A stretch of DNA of 64,000 bases from Lewinellaceae bacterium (lineage in GTDB: Bacteria > Bacteroidota > Bacteroidia > Chitinophagales > Saprospiraceae), in NCBI GenBank assembly GCA_016712415.1, contig JADJRC010000024.1, forward strand, positions 1 to 64,000, in the 5' to 3' direction. The position numbers and the translations under genes are program-made. Below, piece after piece: positions 26,059 to 34,849 of the stretch (within the stretch, counting starts at the first letter, position 1; every line of letters starts with the position of its first letter). The notes under the pieces were generated by a model, which saw only the letters and a list, made by a program, of their open reading frames with translations, was not told where the DNA came from and ran no database searches.

Positions 26059-27453
26059 ATGGCTTTACTTCCCATCGGCATCGACGACATGGCTTTTTAT
26101 AGCCCCAAACTTTACCTGGATATTCGGACACTGGCGGAAAAACGCAATATTCCCTGCGAAAAACTTTCACAGGGACTTGGACTGATCAAAATGTCCGTTT
26201 GCGATGTTCATGAAGACGCGGCTACCATGGCTGCTGAAGCAGTCGCCGAACTGATCGGGCGAAACAACCTCAACCCCCGCGATATCGGCCGGATTTACCT
26301 CGGCACAGAAAGCGCACTCGACATGGCCAAGCCCACCGGTACCTATGCGGTGGAAATGCTGACCCAACGGTATGCCGAACGCCACGGCGCGGATTGTTTT
26401 CGCCACTGCGATGTACTGGACATGACCTTCGCCTGTATCGGCGCTACGGATGCCCTGCAAAATACGCTCGACTGGGTGGCAGCCGACCGCAGTCGCATTG
26501 GTATCGTGGTTGCCAGCGATATTGCCAAGTACGAACTCAACTCGCCGGGCGAGTACACCCAGGGCGCGGGCGCAGTGGCCATGCTGGTGCGGTGGAACCC
26601 GCGGCTGCTGGTCGTGCGGCGACTGTTTGGCGTTGCGATGGAAAGTGTCCACGATTTTTACAAGCCGCGCCGGGAGCGGTTTACGGAAACGCCGGTATTC
26701 GACGGGCAGTTTTCCAACCTTTGTTACCAGAACCGCATGATCGAGGCATTGGAAGATTTCAGCCGCCGTGCTGTGGCGGAAAAAGTGTTCCGGCCCGGAC
26801 AATATCCTGCGATCTCGGATCGCTGGGCGCGGATGATCTTTCACCTGCCTTATGCTTTTCACGCAAAGCGCATGTACATCGAGCAGTTTATCCGCGAACG
26901 GATAGCCAAAGGAGTCTGGGACGCCGACCAGAAGCATATTGGCGTCACTGCGCCGGCGCCCGGGCAATTCGATGAGCGCAGGGCGTTTGAAAAAGCGAAT
27001 GCGGCATTCCTGAAGTGCGTCAGTGAATCGCGGCCATATCGCCGGTTTGTTGCAGCAAAGCTGGAAAAAGCCCAGCGTGCCAGTCAGGATACCGGCAACC
27101 TGTACACGGCTTCCATATTCCTGGCACTGATGAGCTCCCTGGAAAGCGATCTTTCGGAAGGCAACAACCTGACCGGCAAGCGACTGGGCTTTGTCGCCTA
27201 TGGAAGCGGCTCGAAGGCAAAAGTATTCGAAGCGGTGGTCCAAAAGGAATGGAGTGGGGTGGTACGTCGCTTTGGGATATTCAGGAAACTGGCAGACAGG
27301 CAGGCGATTGACTACGATCAGTACGAAGCCTTGCATACCGGCGTGCAGGCCGCGCCTGTATATACGGAAAAAGGACGCTGGGGGCTGGAACGCATCGGCC
27401 GGGAGGGCGTTACCCTGGGCGCCCGTTATTATGCCGCTTTCGGTGCGGAGTGA
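26059..27453 (+). CDS. Hydroxymethylglutaryl-CoA synthase family protein
   Basis: 464 residues from the ATG giving MALLPIGIDDMAFYSP; the open frame extends 81 bp further upstream without a family-like start. Active-site residues of HMG-CoA synthase are visible: Glu in GTESALDMAKP, the nucleophile Cys in MTFACIGATDAL, and His in FHLPYAFHAKRM. It condenses acetyl-CoA with acetoacetyl-CoA for the mevalonate route, the usual isoprenoid path in some Bacteroidota. A role in polyketide beta-branching is less likely as no PKS genes are nearby. It is a single gene with no pathway neighbours in the window. Confidence 0.88.
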   Translation: MALLPIGIDDMAFYSPKLYLDIRTLAEKRNIPCEKLSQGLGLIKMSVCDVHEDAATMAAEAVAELIGRNNLNPRDIGRIYLGTESALDMAKPTGTYAVEMLTQRYAERHGADCFRHCDVLDMTFACIGATDALQNTLDWVAADRSRIGIVVASDIAKYELNSPGEYTQGAGAVAMLVRWNPRLLVVRRLFGVAMESVHDFYKPRRERFTETPVFDGQFSNLCYQNRMIEALEDFSRRAVAEKVFRPGQYPAISDRWARMIFHLPYAFHAKRMYIEQFIRERIAKGVWDADQKHIGVTAPAPGQFDERRAFEKANAAFLKCVSESRPYRRFVAAKLEKAQRASQDTGNLYTASIFLALMSSLESDLSEGNNLTGKRLGFVAYGSGSKAKVFEAVVQKEWSGVVRRFGIFRKLADRQAIDYDQYEALHTGVQAAPVYTEKGRWGLERIGREGVTLGARYYAAFGAE

Positions 27454-27737
27454 GCAGAGATGTTATTTGCGTTCGGTTGGTCAGGTAAAAATGCCGGTTC
27501 AGGCCAATTATTGACCACTCCGTATTTTTTTATGATCAAAGAACCGGATCAAACAATATATTTGGCCATCCAGTAGTTACATTTGCCTCTTCCCGTATAA
27601 TTGCTCCCAGGGCCTGAAAGTATATTTGCCGGCAAACGGAATGTGAACATTGAAGATGTTTCCGTTATTACTCTTTCAGGAGTGAAATGCCTTTCTTCAT
27701 AATCCATACCAATCACCGATTTTTCCGCCAACCGTTC

Positions 27738-28025
27738 ATGAGTTATTTCAGATTGATTGACCCATATCTTCACGGCAGCCTCAGCCCGGAAGAACAACTT
27801 GTCTTCGAGAGACAACTTTCCCGCAACCCGGCATTGGCTAATGAGTTCCGTATGCGCTTTTCCCTGGTACGGGTGCTGCTCTCCAATCCCGACTATCCTT
27901 TCCTGAAACAGATGGCCACTTCGACGCTTGGCAGACCCGGCGCTGCAGACAACGGCTACAATTGGCTGTGGCTATCCTGCACCCTTACCATCATGGCCGG
28001 CTTGTTTCTGGGCTACATAATATAG
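27738..28025 (+). CDS. Small single-pass membrane protein resembling an anti-sigma N-terminus
   Basis: 95 residues from the ATG at 27738. The N-terminal IDPYLHGSLSPEEQLVFERQLSRNPALANEF follows the pattern of the anti-sigma-like protein at 49.8 kb (YLRGKMPPSDAAAFEADMAANPELAAEV); one C-terminal membrane helix (about 75-93) follows. No sigma factor gene is adjacent. It ends 12 bp from the convergent secreted-protein gene. A possible -7 box TATATTTG lies near 27618, with TTG 17 bp upstream. Confidence 0.55.
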   Translation: MSYFRLIDPYLHGSLSPEEQLVFERQLSRNPALANEFRMRFSLVRVLLSNPDYPFLKQMATSTLGRPGAADNGYNWLWLSCTLTIMAGLFLGYII

Positions 28026-28037
28026 ATCAGGACAGGG

Positions 28038-28688
28038 CTATTTTTTTTCAAACTGGCCGTTCCGGAACAGTCCGTGCTTTACTATGCCTATACAATTGGC
28101 GGAAAATTCAAAAGAGCCGCTTATGCTACCTGTTTTCGGATCGAATGCCGTGAGCGCGATTTCGCCTGAAATGCTCTCGTAGGTTTCATTTTTGTCTTCC
28201 GGGTACCTGATTTGTACGATGGCCGCGAAGTGCCTGGCGGCAATGGCGTCTGCGCCGAATTCACTTTCGAGCGGCAGTTTTCCCAATTCACGCTTCTGCA
28301 GCCCGCCGAGCAACAGGTAAATACGCTGGGTTTGGGCCATGCTGTCGGTCCAGACAAGGTTGATCTGCAGCGAAACAGTGTCTGTCGTCCCGATAGAATC
28401 GATCAATTGGGTGCAGGCCTCCCAGGGTAATTCGTGCGCGGTGACGACATTCGACTTCAGGATCGTGTCGTAATACTTCCAGTGCAGCAGGTTGACCATT
28501 CCCGACTTGGTTTTGTGGTAGGGCAGCACTTTGATCCCTTTCCACAGGGCAACGTCGTCCACGACAAGGGAGCATTGGCTGCAAGCCAGGTCAAAAATCT
28601 GGTTGGGCGCGCCTTTAACTATGGTAGTCTGGGCGCCGGTATCGGTAAGCCGAAAAAGGAGAAGCAGAATGAAGGCGGTAGATTTCAT
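28038..28688 (-). CDS. Secreted protein of unknown function
   Basis: 216 residues from the ATG that opens a signal peptide (MKSTAFILLLLFRL to TGAQ). The mature part is beta-rich, with two cysteines at CSQC near residue 36 and single Cys near 90 and 200. No known domain is recognised. It lies immediately upstream of, and divergent from, the ribosomal cluster, so the str genes (rpsL, rpsG, fusA), often found there, are not adjacent. Confidence 0.6.
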   Translation of the reverse strand: MKSTAFILLLLFRLTDTGAQTTIVKGAPNQIFDLACSQCSLVVDDVALWKGIKVLPYHKTKSGMVNLLHWKYYDTILKSNVVTAHELPWEACTQLIDSIGTTDTVSLQINLVWTDSMAQTQRIYLLLGGLQKRELGKLPLESEFGADAIAARHFAAIVQIRYPEDKNETYESISGEIALTAFDPKTGSISGSFEFSANCIGIVKHGLFRNGQFEKK

Positions 28689-28811
28689 ACAATACAGGCG
28701 GCAAAAGTAGTCAACGGGGCCTCGAACTTTCCGATATGCGGCCACTTTTCCGAAAATGGAATGTTTGAAAAAATGCCGCCCAAACTTTTTTTAGAAAATT
28801 TTAAAACCTGC

Positions 28812-28843
28812 TTGGTTTTTCAGGTGCGGTATTCTTACCTTTG
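28812..28843 (+). promoter_or_regulatory. Promoter of the S10-spc-alpha ribosomal cluster
   Basis: TTG (28812-28814), 21-bp spacer, then TACCTTTG (28836-28843), a full match to the -7 TAnnTTTG element. The rpsJ start is 88 bp downstream, leaving a leader of about 80 nt. Confidence 0.8.
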
Positions 28844-28931
28844 CGGGCGCTTTTGAAAAACGGGGCAGAATCATGTTCGGTTTTGCTGTTTTCAAAAGGT
28901 GAAAATTGAAATTTAAATTCCTTTCAGGGTA

Positions 28932-29240
28932 ATGAATCAAAAAATTCGCATCAAACTCCGGTCATACGACTACAATCTGGTGGATAAGTCCACGGAAAAG
29001 ATCGTGAAGACCGTACGTGCGAGTGGTGCTGTAGTAACTGGCCCGATTCCGCTGCCGACCGAGAAAGAAATCTTCACTGTGCTGCGCTCGCCGCACGTGA
29101 ATAAGAAAGCTCGTGAGCAGTTCCAGTTGCGCACCCACAAGCGCTTGATTGAAATTTACACACCGACACAGAAGACGGTGGACGCGCTCTCCAAGTTGGA
29201 GCTTCCGAGCGGCGTTGACATTCAGGTCAAGCTCACCTGA
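28932..29240 (+). CDS. rpsJ: 30S ribosomal protein S10
   Basis: 102 residues, normal length. KIRIKLRSYD and the TGPIPLPT loop, RSPHVNKKAREQF and the C-terminal LPSGVDIQVKL are S10 signatures. It binds 16S rRNA in the head of the small subunit and can act in transcription antitermination as NusE. First gene of the cluster, with its own promoter 88 bp upstream. The 193-bp gap to rplC is unusually long for this cluster. Confidence 0.98.
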   Translation: MNQKIRIKLRSYDYNLVDKSTEKIVKTVRASGAVVTGPIPLPTEKEIFTVLRSPHVNKKAREQFQLRTHKRLIEIYTPTQKTVDALSKLELPSGVDIQVKLT

Positions 29241-29433
29241 TCGTACTCTTAGGAATCAAGTCTGCGGTTTCCGGCGGTAATCAAAGTGTCCCGATTTTTT
29301 CGGATAACTGATGCGGTCGAAAGCGGTTCCGTTCAACGGAAGGTCGCTTTTCGCGCGTTCGCCCAACTGGAAAACCGTTTTGGAAAAAACGAAACATTCA
29401 ACCAATCGTTCAACCATAAAAATTAACGACACT

Positions 29434-30057
29434 GTGAACGGTCTGATTGGCAAAAAAATCGGTATGACCAGTATCTACGACAACCTCGGCAAAAACGTCG
29501 CGGTAACGATCGTGGAAGCAGGTCCGTGCGTAGTCACTCAAGTGCTTACGCAAGAAAACGACGGCTACTCGGCGATCCAGCTGGCATTTGGTGACCGCAA
29601 GGAAAAAAACACACCAAAAGCATTGATGGGTCACTTCAAGAAAGCCGGTTTGGAAGAACCTCTTCATAAAGTGCAGGAATTCCGCGACATGCAACTCTCT
29701 AAAGATCTCGGCGAAGAAGTTACCGTCGCCGATGTTTTTCAGGAAGGCGACAAAGTTGTGGTCACCGGTACTTCAAAAGGCAAGGGCTTCCAGGGGGTTG
29801 TCAAGCGGCACGGCTTCGGCGGTGTCATGCAGCAAACCCACGGTCAGCACAACCGCTTGCGCGCACCCGGTTCGCTGGGTAACTCCTCTTTTGCCGCCAA
29901 GGTAATGAAGGGTATGCGCATGGGAGGCCACATGGGCAGCGCCCAGGTAAAAGTGCGCCGGCTCCAAATTGTAAAAGTGTTCCCTGAGCAGAATATCATC
30001 CTTATCAAAGGTGCTATTCCCGGCCACAAGGGTGCATATGTAACGATAGAAAAATAA
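29434..30057 (+). CDS. rplC: 50S ribosomal protein L3
   Basis: 207 residues from a GTG start that gives MNGLIGKKIGMTSIYD, the family N-terminus. The frame is open upstream to 29311, but that extension is basic and unlike L3. FKGV-like loop GKGFQGVVKRHGFGG and MRMGGHMG mark the extended loop that reaches the peptidyl-transferase centre. It initiates large-subunit assembly on 23S rRNA. 27 bp before rplD. Confidence 0.97.
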   Translation: MNGLIGKKIGMTSIYDNLGKNVAVTIVEAGPCVVTQVLTQENDGYSAIQLAFGDRKEKNTPKALMGHFKKAGLEEPLHKVQEFRDMQLSKDLGEEVTVADVFQEGDKVVVTGTSKGKGFQGVVKRHGFGGVMQQTHGQHNRLRAPGSLGNSSFAAKVMKGMRMGGHMGSAQVKVRRLQIVKVFPEQNIILIKGAIPGHKGAYVTIEK

Positions 30058-30084
30058 TTTCTTGACCATTTAATTTCTTCGGAA

Positions 30085-30711
30085 ATGAAAGTATCGGTCT
30101 ATAACATCAAAGGCGAAGCAACAGGCAGAACGATCGAACTGCCGGAAGACGTGTTCGGTATCGAACCGCACGAGCACAGTGTATGGCTCGACGTGAAGCG
30201 TTACCTCGCCGCACAGCGCCAGGGCACTCACAAGTCGAAAGAGCGCAGCGAAATGAGCGGCTCCACCCGCAAATTGCACAAACAGAAGGGCACCGGCGGT
30301 TCCCGTAAAGGCGATATCAACAACCCGTTGTATCGCGGCGGTGGCCGTGTATTCGGTCCGCGCCCGCGCAATTACGATATCCAGGTCAACGCCAAGGTGC
30401 GTCGTCTGGCCCGCCGCAGCGCGTTGTCTGTCAAAGCGAAAACCGACAGCATCATTGTTGTGGAGGATTTTTCCTTCGACGCTCCGAAAACGAGCCGTTT
30501 CCAGGAAATCCTTGCCGCACTTCGCGTGGCCGACAAGAAGCCGCTGACCGTGCTGAGCGCCTACGACCAGAACCTGTACCTCTCGTGCCGCAATATTGCC
30601 AAGGCAGGTATTGCTCCGGCGGCTGATTTGAATACGTATCAAATTATGAACGCCGGCGCGTTGGTCATTGCCGAAAGCGCTATTGCGAAAATAACAGAAA
30701 ACTGCGCTTAA
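30085..30711 (+). CDS. rplD: 50S ribosomal protein L4
   Basis: 208 residues. The basic loop KSRSEMSG-like region (SKERSEMSGSTRKLHKQKGTG), GGGRVFGPRPR and the globular C-terminal half match L4. Its loop lines the peptide exit tunnel. In enterobacteria L4 represses its own operon; no comparable leader structure was identified here. 12 bp before rplW. Confidence 0.97.
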   Translation: MKVSVYNIKGEATGRTIELPEDVFGIEPHEHSVWLDVKRYLAAQRQGTHKSKERSEMSGSTRKLHKQKGTGGSRKGDINNPLYRGGGRVFGPRPRNYDIQVNAKVRRLARRSALSVKAKTDSIIVVEDFSFDAPKTSRFQEILAALRVADKKPLTVLSAYDQNLYLSCRNIAKAGIAPAADLNTYQIMNAGALVIAESAIAKITENCA

Positions 30712-30723
30712 ACTTAAAAAGTC

Positions 30724-31023
30724 ATGACTAAGCAAATTCTGATCAAGCCGGTCATCACGGAAAAAGCGACCAAACTCGCCGATAAGCGCAATACTTATGC
30801 GTTCGTGGTGCATAAGGAGGCCAACAAGATCGAAATCCGCAATGCAGTGGAAAAGATGTTCAACGTCTCGGTCGATAGCGTCAACACGGCAGTTATGCCC
30901 GGAAAACCCAAATCACGCAGCACCAAAACAGCCGTTATTCGCGGCACGAAATCGTCGTACAAAAAGGCCTACGTGACCCTCACGCCGGGCGAAACGATCG
31001 ACCTTTTCGGAGGCGAAGAATAA
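30724..31023 (+). CDS. rplW: 50S ribosomal protein L23
   Basis: 99 residues, with KPVITEKATKLA at the N-terminus and the central YAFVVHKEANKIEIRNAVEKMF that typifies L23. It sits at the tunnel exit and is the docking site for trigger factor and SRP. Tightly packed between rplD and rplB. Confidence 0.97.
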   Translation: MTKQILIKPVITEKATKLADKRNTYAFVVHKEANKIEIRNAVEKMFNVSVDSVNTAVMPGKPKSRSTKTAVIRGTKSSYKKAYVTLTPGETIDLFGGEE

Positions 31024-31065
31024 ACTGATATTCAACCACATCACAGTACTCGCAACTGAGTAGAT

Positions 31066-31893
31066 ATGGCACTTAAAAAATTCAATCCGATCACACCGGG
31101 ACAACGCTACCGGGTCGCCGTTTCGAGGGATGAGCTCACGAAAGGAGCAAAACCCGAAAAATCGCTGCTTGTAACGCTGGGCAGCACCGGCGGACGCAAC
31201 AGCGACGGCCACCGTACCATGCGCAACCGCGGTGGTGGTCACAAGCGCCGGTACCGTATTATTGACTTTAAACGCGACAAGGCGGGCGAAGCAACCATTC
31301 AATCGGTTCAATACGATCCGAACCGCAGCGCATACATCGCACTGGTACAATACGCCGATGGCGAAAAGCGCTACATCCTGGCGCCTAAAGGCATCGAAGT
31401 AGGCCAAACAGTGGTGTCCGGCCGTGGCTCGGCTCCTGAAACCGGCAACTGCCTGTACCTCGCGGAAGTGCCCCTGGGCGCGTATGTGCACAACGTAGAG
31501 TTGCACCCCGGCCAGGGCGGTGTTCTGGTACGCAGTGCAGGCAACAGCGCCCTGATGATGGGCCGTGAAGATCGCTACGCTGTGCTGAAAATGCCTTCCG
31601 GCGAAACCCGGCGCATCCTGCTCACCTGCCGTGCAACGATCGGTATCGTGAGCAATCCGGACCATAGCCTGGAGATCATGGGCAAAGCCGGCCGCAATCG
31701 CTGGAAAGGCTGGAGACCGCGTACCCGTCCGGTTGTGATGAACCCCGTGGATCACCCGATGGGTGGCGGCGAGGGACGCGCTTCCGGTGGCCACCCGCGC
31801 GACCGCAAAGGCTTCCCGGCAAAAGGCGCCAAAACCCGCAGCCGTACCAAAGCCTCCAATGCGCTCATCATCAATCGCAAAAAATCGAATTGA
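31066..31893 (+). CDS. rplB: 50S ribosomal protein L2
   Basis: 275 residues, usual length. Contains RNSDGHRTMRNRGGGHKRRYR, EYDPNR-like QYDPNRSAY, and GGGEGRASGGHPRDRKG with the conserved histidine near the peptidyl-transferase centre. It is required for subunit joining and tRNA binding. 57 bp before rpsS. Confidence 0.98.
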   Translation: MALKKFNPITPGQRYRVAVSRDELTKGAKPEKSLLVTLGSTGGRNSDGHRTMRNRGGGHKRRYRIIDFKRDKAGEATIQSVQYDPNRSAYIALVQYADGEKRYILAPKGIEVGQTVVSGRGSAPETGNCLYLAEVPLGAYVHNVELHPGQGGVLVRSAGNSALMMGREDRYAVLKMPSGETRRILLTCRATIGIVSNPDHSLEIMGKAGRNRWKGWRPRTRPVVMNPVDHPMGGGEGRASGGHPRDRKGFPAKGAKTRSRTKASNALIINRKKSN

Positions 31894-31950
31894 CAGGCGG
31901 CGTTTAAACGCAACCTTTAACTCAGCACTCAGTAACCTATCTATAAAGAG

Positions 31951-32217
31951 ATGCCGCGTTCACTAAAAAAAGGCCCTTACGTTCACCATTCTTTGGTGGA
32001 AAAGGTGCAAAAAGCAAAACAAAGCAACCGCAAACAGGTCATCAAAACCTGGAGTCGTTCTTCGATGATCATCCCCGATATGGTGGGTGAAACCATCGCT
32101 GTGCACAACGGTAAAACCTTTGTACCCGTATTCGTAACCGAAAATATGGTGGGCCACAAACTCGGGGAGTTTTCTCCGACGCGCAACTTCCGCGGCCACG
32201 CCGGTAACAAAAAATAA
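31951..32217 (+). CDS. rpsS: 30S ribosomal protein S19
   Basis: 88 residues. PRSLKKGPYV start, TWSRSSMIIPDMVG, and VTENMVGHKLGEFSPTRNFRGH are S19 signatures. It contacts S13 and the decoding-site tRNA in the 30S head. Confidence 0.98.
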   Translation: MPRSLKKGPYVHHSLVEKVQKAKQSNRKQVIKTWSRSSMIIPDMVGETIAVHNGKTFVPVFVTENMVGHKLGEFSPTRNFRGHAGNKK

Positions 32218-32284
32218 ACTGGATTCCTGATATGCCGGTCCGAAAGGCCGGTGTTGAAAAAACCAGCATCAATTTTAAACAACA

Positions 32285-32662
32285 ATGGAAGCAGTAGCTA
32301 AACTGAGAAATTGTCCGATGTCGCCGCGCAAAATGCGCCTTGTGGTGGACAACATTCGCGGTCGCAAAGTGGTGGATGCCCTGGGCATTCTGAAATACAC
32401 CAACAAAGAAGCGGCAGTATGGCTTGAAAAACTCGTGCTGTCAGCAGTGAATAACTGGGAGCAAAAGTCAGATCAGGTTGGCGCTGCCGACGACTACGAA
32501 CTGTATATCAAAACAGCCTTTGTCGATCCGGGTAGTATCATCTACCGCTTTCTCCCGGCGCCCCAGGGTCGTGCATACCGCGTGCGCAAACGCCGCAACC
32601 ACGTCACTATCGTGGTCGCTAACCGCGTCGCGCTGGAAGAAGAAGCCGCAAAACCCGAATAA
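32285..32662 (+). CDS. rplV: 50S ribosomal protein L22
   Basis: 125 residues. N-terminal PMSPRKMRLVVDNIRG and the C-terminal beta-hairpin with RAYRVRKRRNHVTIVVA, which projects into the exit tunnel and is the region altered in macrolide resistance in other bacteria. An acidic tail EEEAAKPE ends the protein. Confidence 0.97.
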   Translation: MEAVAKLRNCPMSPRKMRLVVDNIRGRKVVDALGILKYTNKEAAVWLEKLVLSAVNNWEQKSDQVGAADDYELYIKTAFVDPGSIIYRFLPAPQGRAYRVRKRRNHVTIVVANRVALEEEAAKPE

Positions 32663-32717
32663 AACACTCATCAGCAATCACTTGTCTGCCTCGTGCAGGC
32701 TCATACAGTCAATATAA

Positions 32718-33647
32718 ATGGGTCAAAAAGCAAATCCGATTGGTAATCGCCTGGGCATCATCCGCGGTTGGGACTCCAACTGGTATGCCGACAAAGACTA
32801 CGGTCTCAAAGTGGTGGAAGACGAAAAAATTCGCAACTACCTCCGCGCACGCCGCCCGAAAACGGCTACTGCAGACCCGCGCGACCGTAACAAACCGGTG
32901 CAAAACGGCATCAGCCGTATTGTTATCGAACGCACGATGCGCCGGGTAACCGTTACCATCCACACCAGCCGCCCCGGTATCATCATCGGTAAAGGCGGTA
33001 AAGAGGTGGATCTGATCAAGGAAGAACTCAAAGTGCTGACGGACAAAGAGGTGCAAATCAACATCTTTGAAATCCGCAAACCTGAACTCGATGCCAATAT
33101 CGTCGGCGAACAGGTTGCCAAGCAGATTGAAGCCCGTATCAATTTCCGCCGCGCCGTTAAAGGCGCTATTCAGGGCACCATGCGTGCCGGTGCGGAAGGC
33201 ATCAAAATCCGGGTGAGCGGCCGCCTTGGCGGCGCCGAGATCGCCCGTACCGAGGAATATAAAGAGGGACGTACCCCGCTGCATACTTTTCGCGCCGATA
33301 TCGACTACGCCTGGGTGGAAGCCCAGACGGTGTACGGTAAAATCGGCATCAAGGTTTGGCTGTTCAAGGGCGAAGTGCTTCAAAAACGCGAACTGACGCC
33401 ATTTGCCGCGGCAGAAGGTACCGGCGGCGACCGCCGTGACCGTCGCGAAGGCGGTGAGCGCCGCGAAGGCGGTGGCGAACGCAGAGACCGCCGTGACGGC
33501 GGCGGCGAACGCAGAGACCGCCGTGATGGCGGTGGCGGCGATCGCCGGGGTGGTGGTGGCGGCGGCAACCGTGGCGGCGGCGGTGGTAACCGTGGCGGCA
33601 GCGGCGGCGGTGGCAACCGCGGCGGCGGCGGCGGCGGACGCAGATAA
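32718..33647 (+). CDS. rpsC: 30S ribosomal protein S3 with long Arg/Gly-rich C-terminal tail
   Basis: 309 residues; ordinary S3 is about 210-240. The core is complete: MGQKANPIGNRLGII, KH-domain GKGGKEVDLIKEEL and the C-terminal S3 domain with GRLGGAEIARTE and YAWVEAQTVYGKIGIKVWLFKGE. From about residue 234 a low-complexity tail runs through repeats of GERRDRRDGGG into GNRGGGGGN units and ends GRR. The tail is strongly basic, RGG-like and presumably disordered, and the DNA is made of GGC/CGC-type repeats. S3 lies at the mRNA entry channel, so the tail could contact RNA (inference). Confidence 0.97.
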   Translation: MGQKANPIGNRLGIIRGWDSNWYADKDYGLKVVEDEKIRNYLRARRPKTATADPRDRNKPVQNGISRIVIERTMRRVTVTIHTSRPGIIIGKGGKEVDLIKEELKVLTDKEVQINIFEIRKPELDANIVGEQVAKQIEARINFRRAVKGAIQGTMRAGAEGIKIRVSGRLGGAEIARTEEYKEGRTPLHTFRADIDYAWVEAQTVYGKIGIKVWLFKGEVLQKRELTPFAAAEGTGGDRRDRREGGERREGGGERRDRRDGGGERRDRRDGGGGDRRGGGGGGNRGGGGGNRGGSGGGGNRGGGGGGRR

Positions 33648-33707
33648 AACAACCAATTCATTAACGGTGCATTTGATTTTGCTTTATAAAAATCTCCCGA
33701 TGCGCCG

Positions 33708-33715
33708 TACCTTTG
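33708..33715 (+). promoter_or_regulatory. Candidate internal promoter (-7 box) between rpsC and rplP
   Basis: Perfect TACCTTTG followed by CAGCCCG, inside the unusually long 141-bp gap between S3 and L16. It is the same sequence as the main cluster -7 box. The -33 region is poor (CTTTATA), so strength is uncertain. Confidence 0.5.
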
Positions 33716-33788
33716 CAGCCCGTTTTTAATATCAGACGGATTGCTAAATACAAAACATTGATAGACAGGCTTTTAATTTGTACATACG

Positions 33789-34208
33789 ATGCTACAGCCA
33801 AAACGTCAAAAATATCGCAAGCAACACAAAGGCCGCAACAGGGGCTTGGCCTATAAAGGCAGCTCGATCTCTTTCGGATCTTTTGCGTTGAAAACGATGG
33901 AATTCAGCCGGATTACCAGCCGCCAGATCGAATCGGCTCGTATCGCGCTTACCCGCAATATGAAACGTGAGGGCAAAGTCTGGATACGTATTTTCCCCGA
34001 CAAACCCCTGACCTCCAAGCCCGCCGAAGTGCGTATGGGTAAGGGTAAAGGTGCGGTGGACCACTACGTTTGCGAAGTTCAACCCGGTCGCATTCTGTTC
34101 GAGATCGAAGGTGTATCGGAGGAACTTGCACACGAGTCGCTTCGCCTCGCAGCCCAGAAACTTCCGGTATTGTGCAAATCCGTCACTCGTTACGATTACG
34201 AAGGATAA
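33789..34208 (+). CDS. rplP: 50S ribosomal protein L16
   Basis: 139 residues. MLQPKRQKYRKQHKGRNRGLAYKG start and the Arg/Lys-rich motif RIFPDKPLTSKPAEVRMGKGKGAVDHYV (only the ends PLTSKPAEVRMGKGKG are diagnostic). It supports aminoacyl-tRNA accommodation at the A site. Preceded by a possible internal promoter. Confidence 0.97.
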   Translation: MLQPKRQKYRKQHKGRNRGLAYKGSSISFGSFALKTMEFSRITSRQIESARIALTRNMKREGKVWIRIFPDKPLTSKPAEVRMGKGKGAVDHYVCEVQPGRILFEIEGVSEELAHESLRLAAQKLPVLCKSVTRYDYEG

Positions 34209-34265
34209 AAAATAAACGGATGGACAGTTTTTACCCTGTGCATCTCTGATAAACAATAAAAAACA

Positions 34266-34526
34266 ATGGCAAAGGAGAATCTGGACGTTGCTAACATGAC
34301 CGACGCTGATCTGCAAGCCCAACTGAGCGGCTTGGAGCAGGAATATCAGCAAATGAAGTTCGATCATACCGTAAAAGGCCTCGGCAATCCGATGGAATTG
34401 CGCGAAATGCGTCGCAATATCGCGCGCATCCTTACGGAAGGCCGCAAGCGCGAACTTGCTGCATCGTCGCCCGAAGCACTGGAAACTCGTTCCAAACTGC
34501 GCGCTCGTCGCCGCCGTCAAAAATAA
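34266..34526 (+). CDS. rpmC: 50S ribosomal protein L29
   Basis: 86 residues, somewhat longer than the usual 60-70. It forms the two-helix hairpin with ADLQAQLSGLEQEYQQMKFDH and the conserved NPMELREMRRNIARILTE. The extra C-terminal stretch ends RRRRQK. It lies near the tunnel exit. 8 bp before rpsQ. Confidence 0.95.
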   Translation: MAKENLDVANMTDADLQAQLSGLEQEYQQMKFDHTVKGLGNPMELREMRRNIARILTEGRKRELAASSPEALETRSKLRARRRRQK

Positions 34527-34534
34527 ATGTTGCA

Positions 34535-34798
34535 ATGGAAACTGTAGTAAGAAATCTTAGAAAGCAGAAGACCGGCGTAGTGGTTTCCAATAAAATGGAT
34601 AAGACCATCGCTGTGAAGGTAGAGCGCCGTCTGATGCACCCGCTTTATGGCAAATTCGTAAAGCGTTCCAAGAAATTTTTCGCGCACGACGAAGAAAACA
34701 CGTGCAACATCGGTGATGTGGTACGCATCATGGAGACCCGCCCGCTGAGCAAAAACAAACGCTGGCGCCTGATCGAAATCATTGAAAGAGCGAAGTAA
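34535..34798 (+). CDS. rpsQ: 30S ribosomal protein S17
   Basis: 87 residues. RNLRKQKTGVVVSNKMDKTI and the C-terminal DVVRIMETRPLSKNKRW are S17 hallmarks (OB-fold). It binds 16S rRNA early in 30S assembly. 51 bp before rplN. Confidence 0.97.
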   Translation: METVVRNLRKQKTGVVVSNKMDKTIAVKVERRLMHPLYGKFVKRSKKFFAHDEENTCNIGDVVRIMETRPLSKNKRWRLIEIIERAK

Positions 34799-34849
34799 AT
34801 CATTGGAAATCAGAAACTTTTCAATTTCCAGTTTCAATAAATTAAAGTC

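Noticed and set aside
32709..33656. 315-codon minus-strand Ala-rich frame opposite rpsC
   Set aside because: Arises from the GGC/CGC repeats that encode the S3 tail; S3 itself is beyond doubt.
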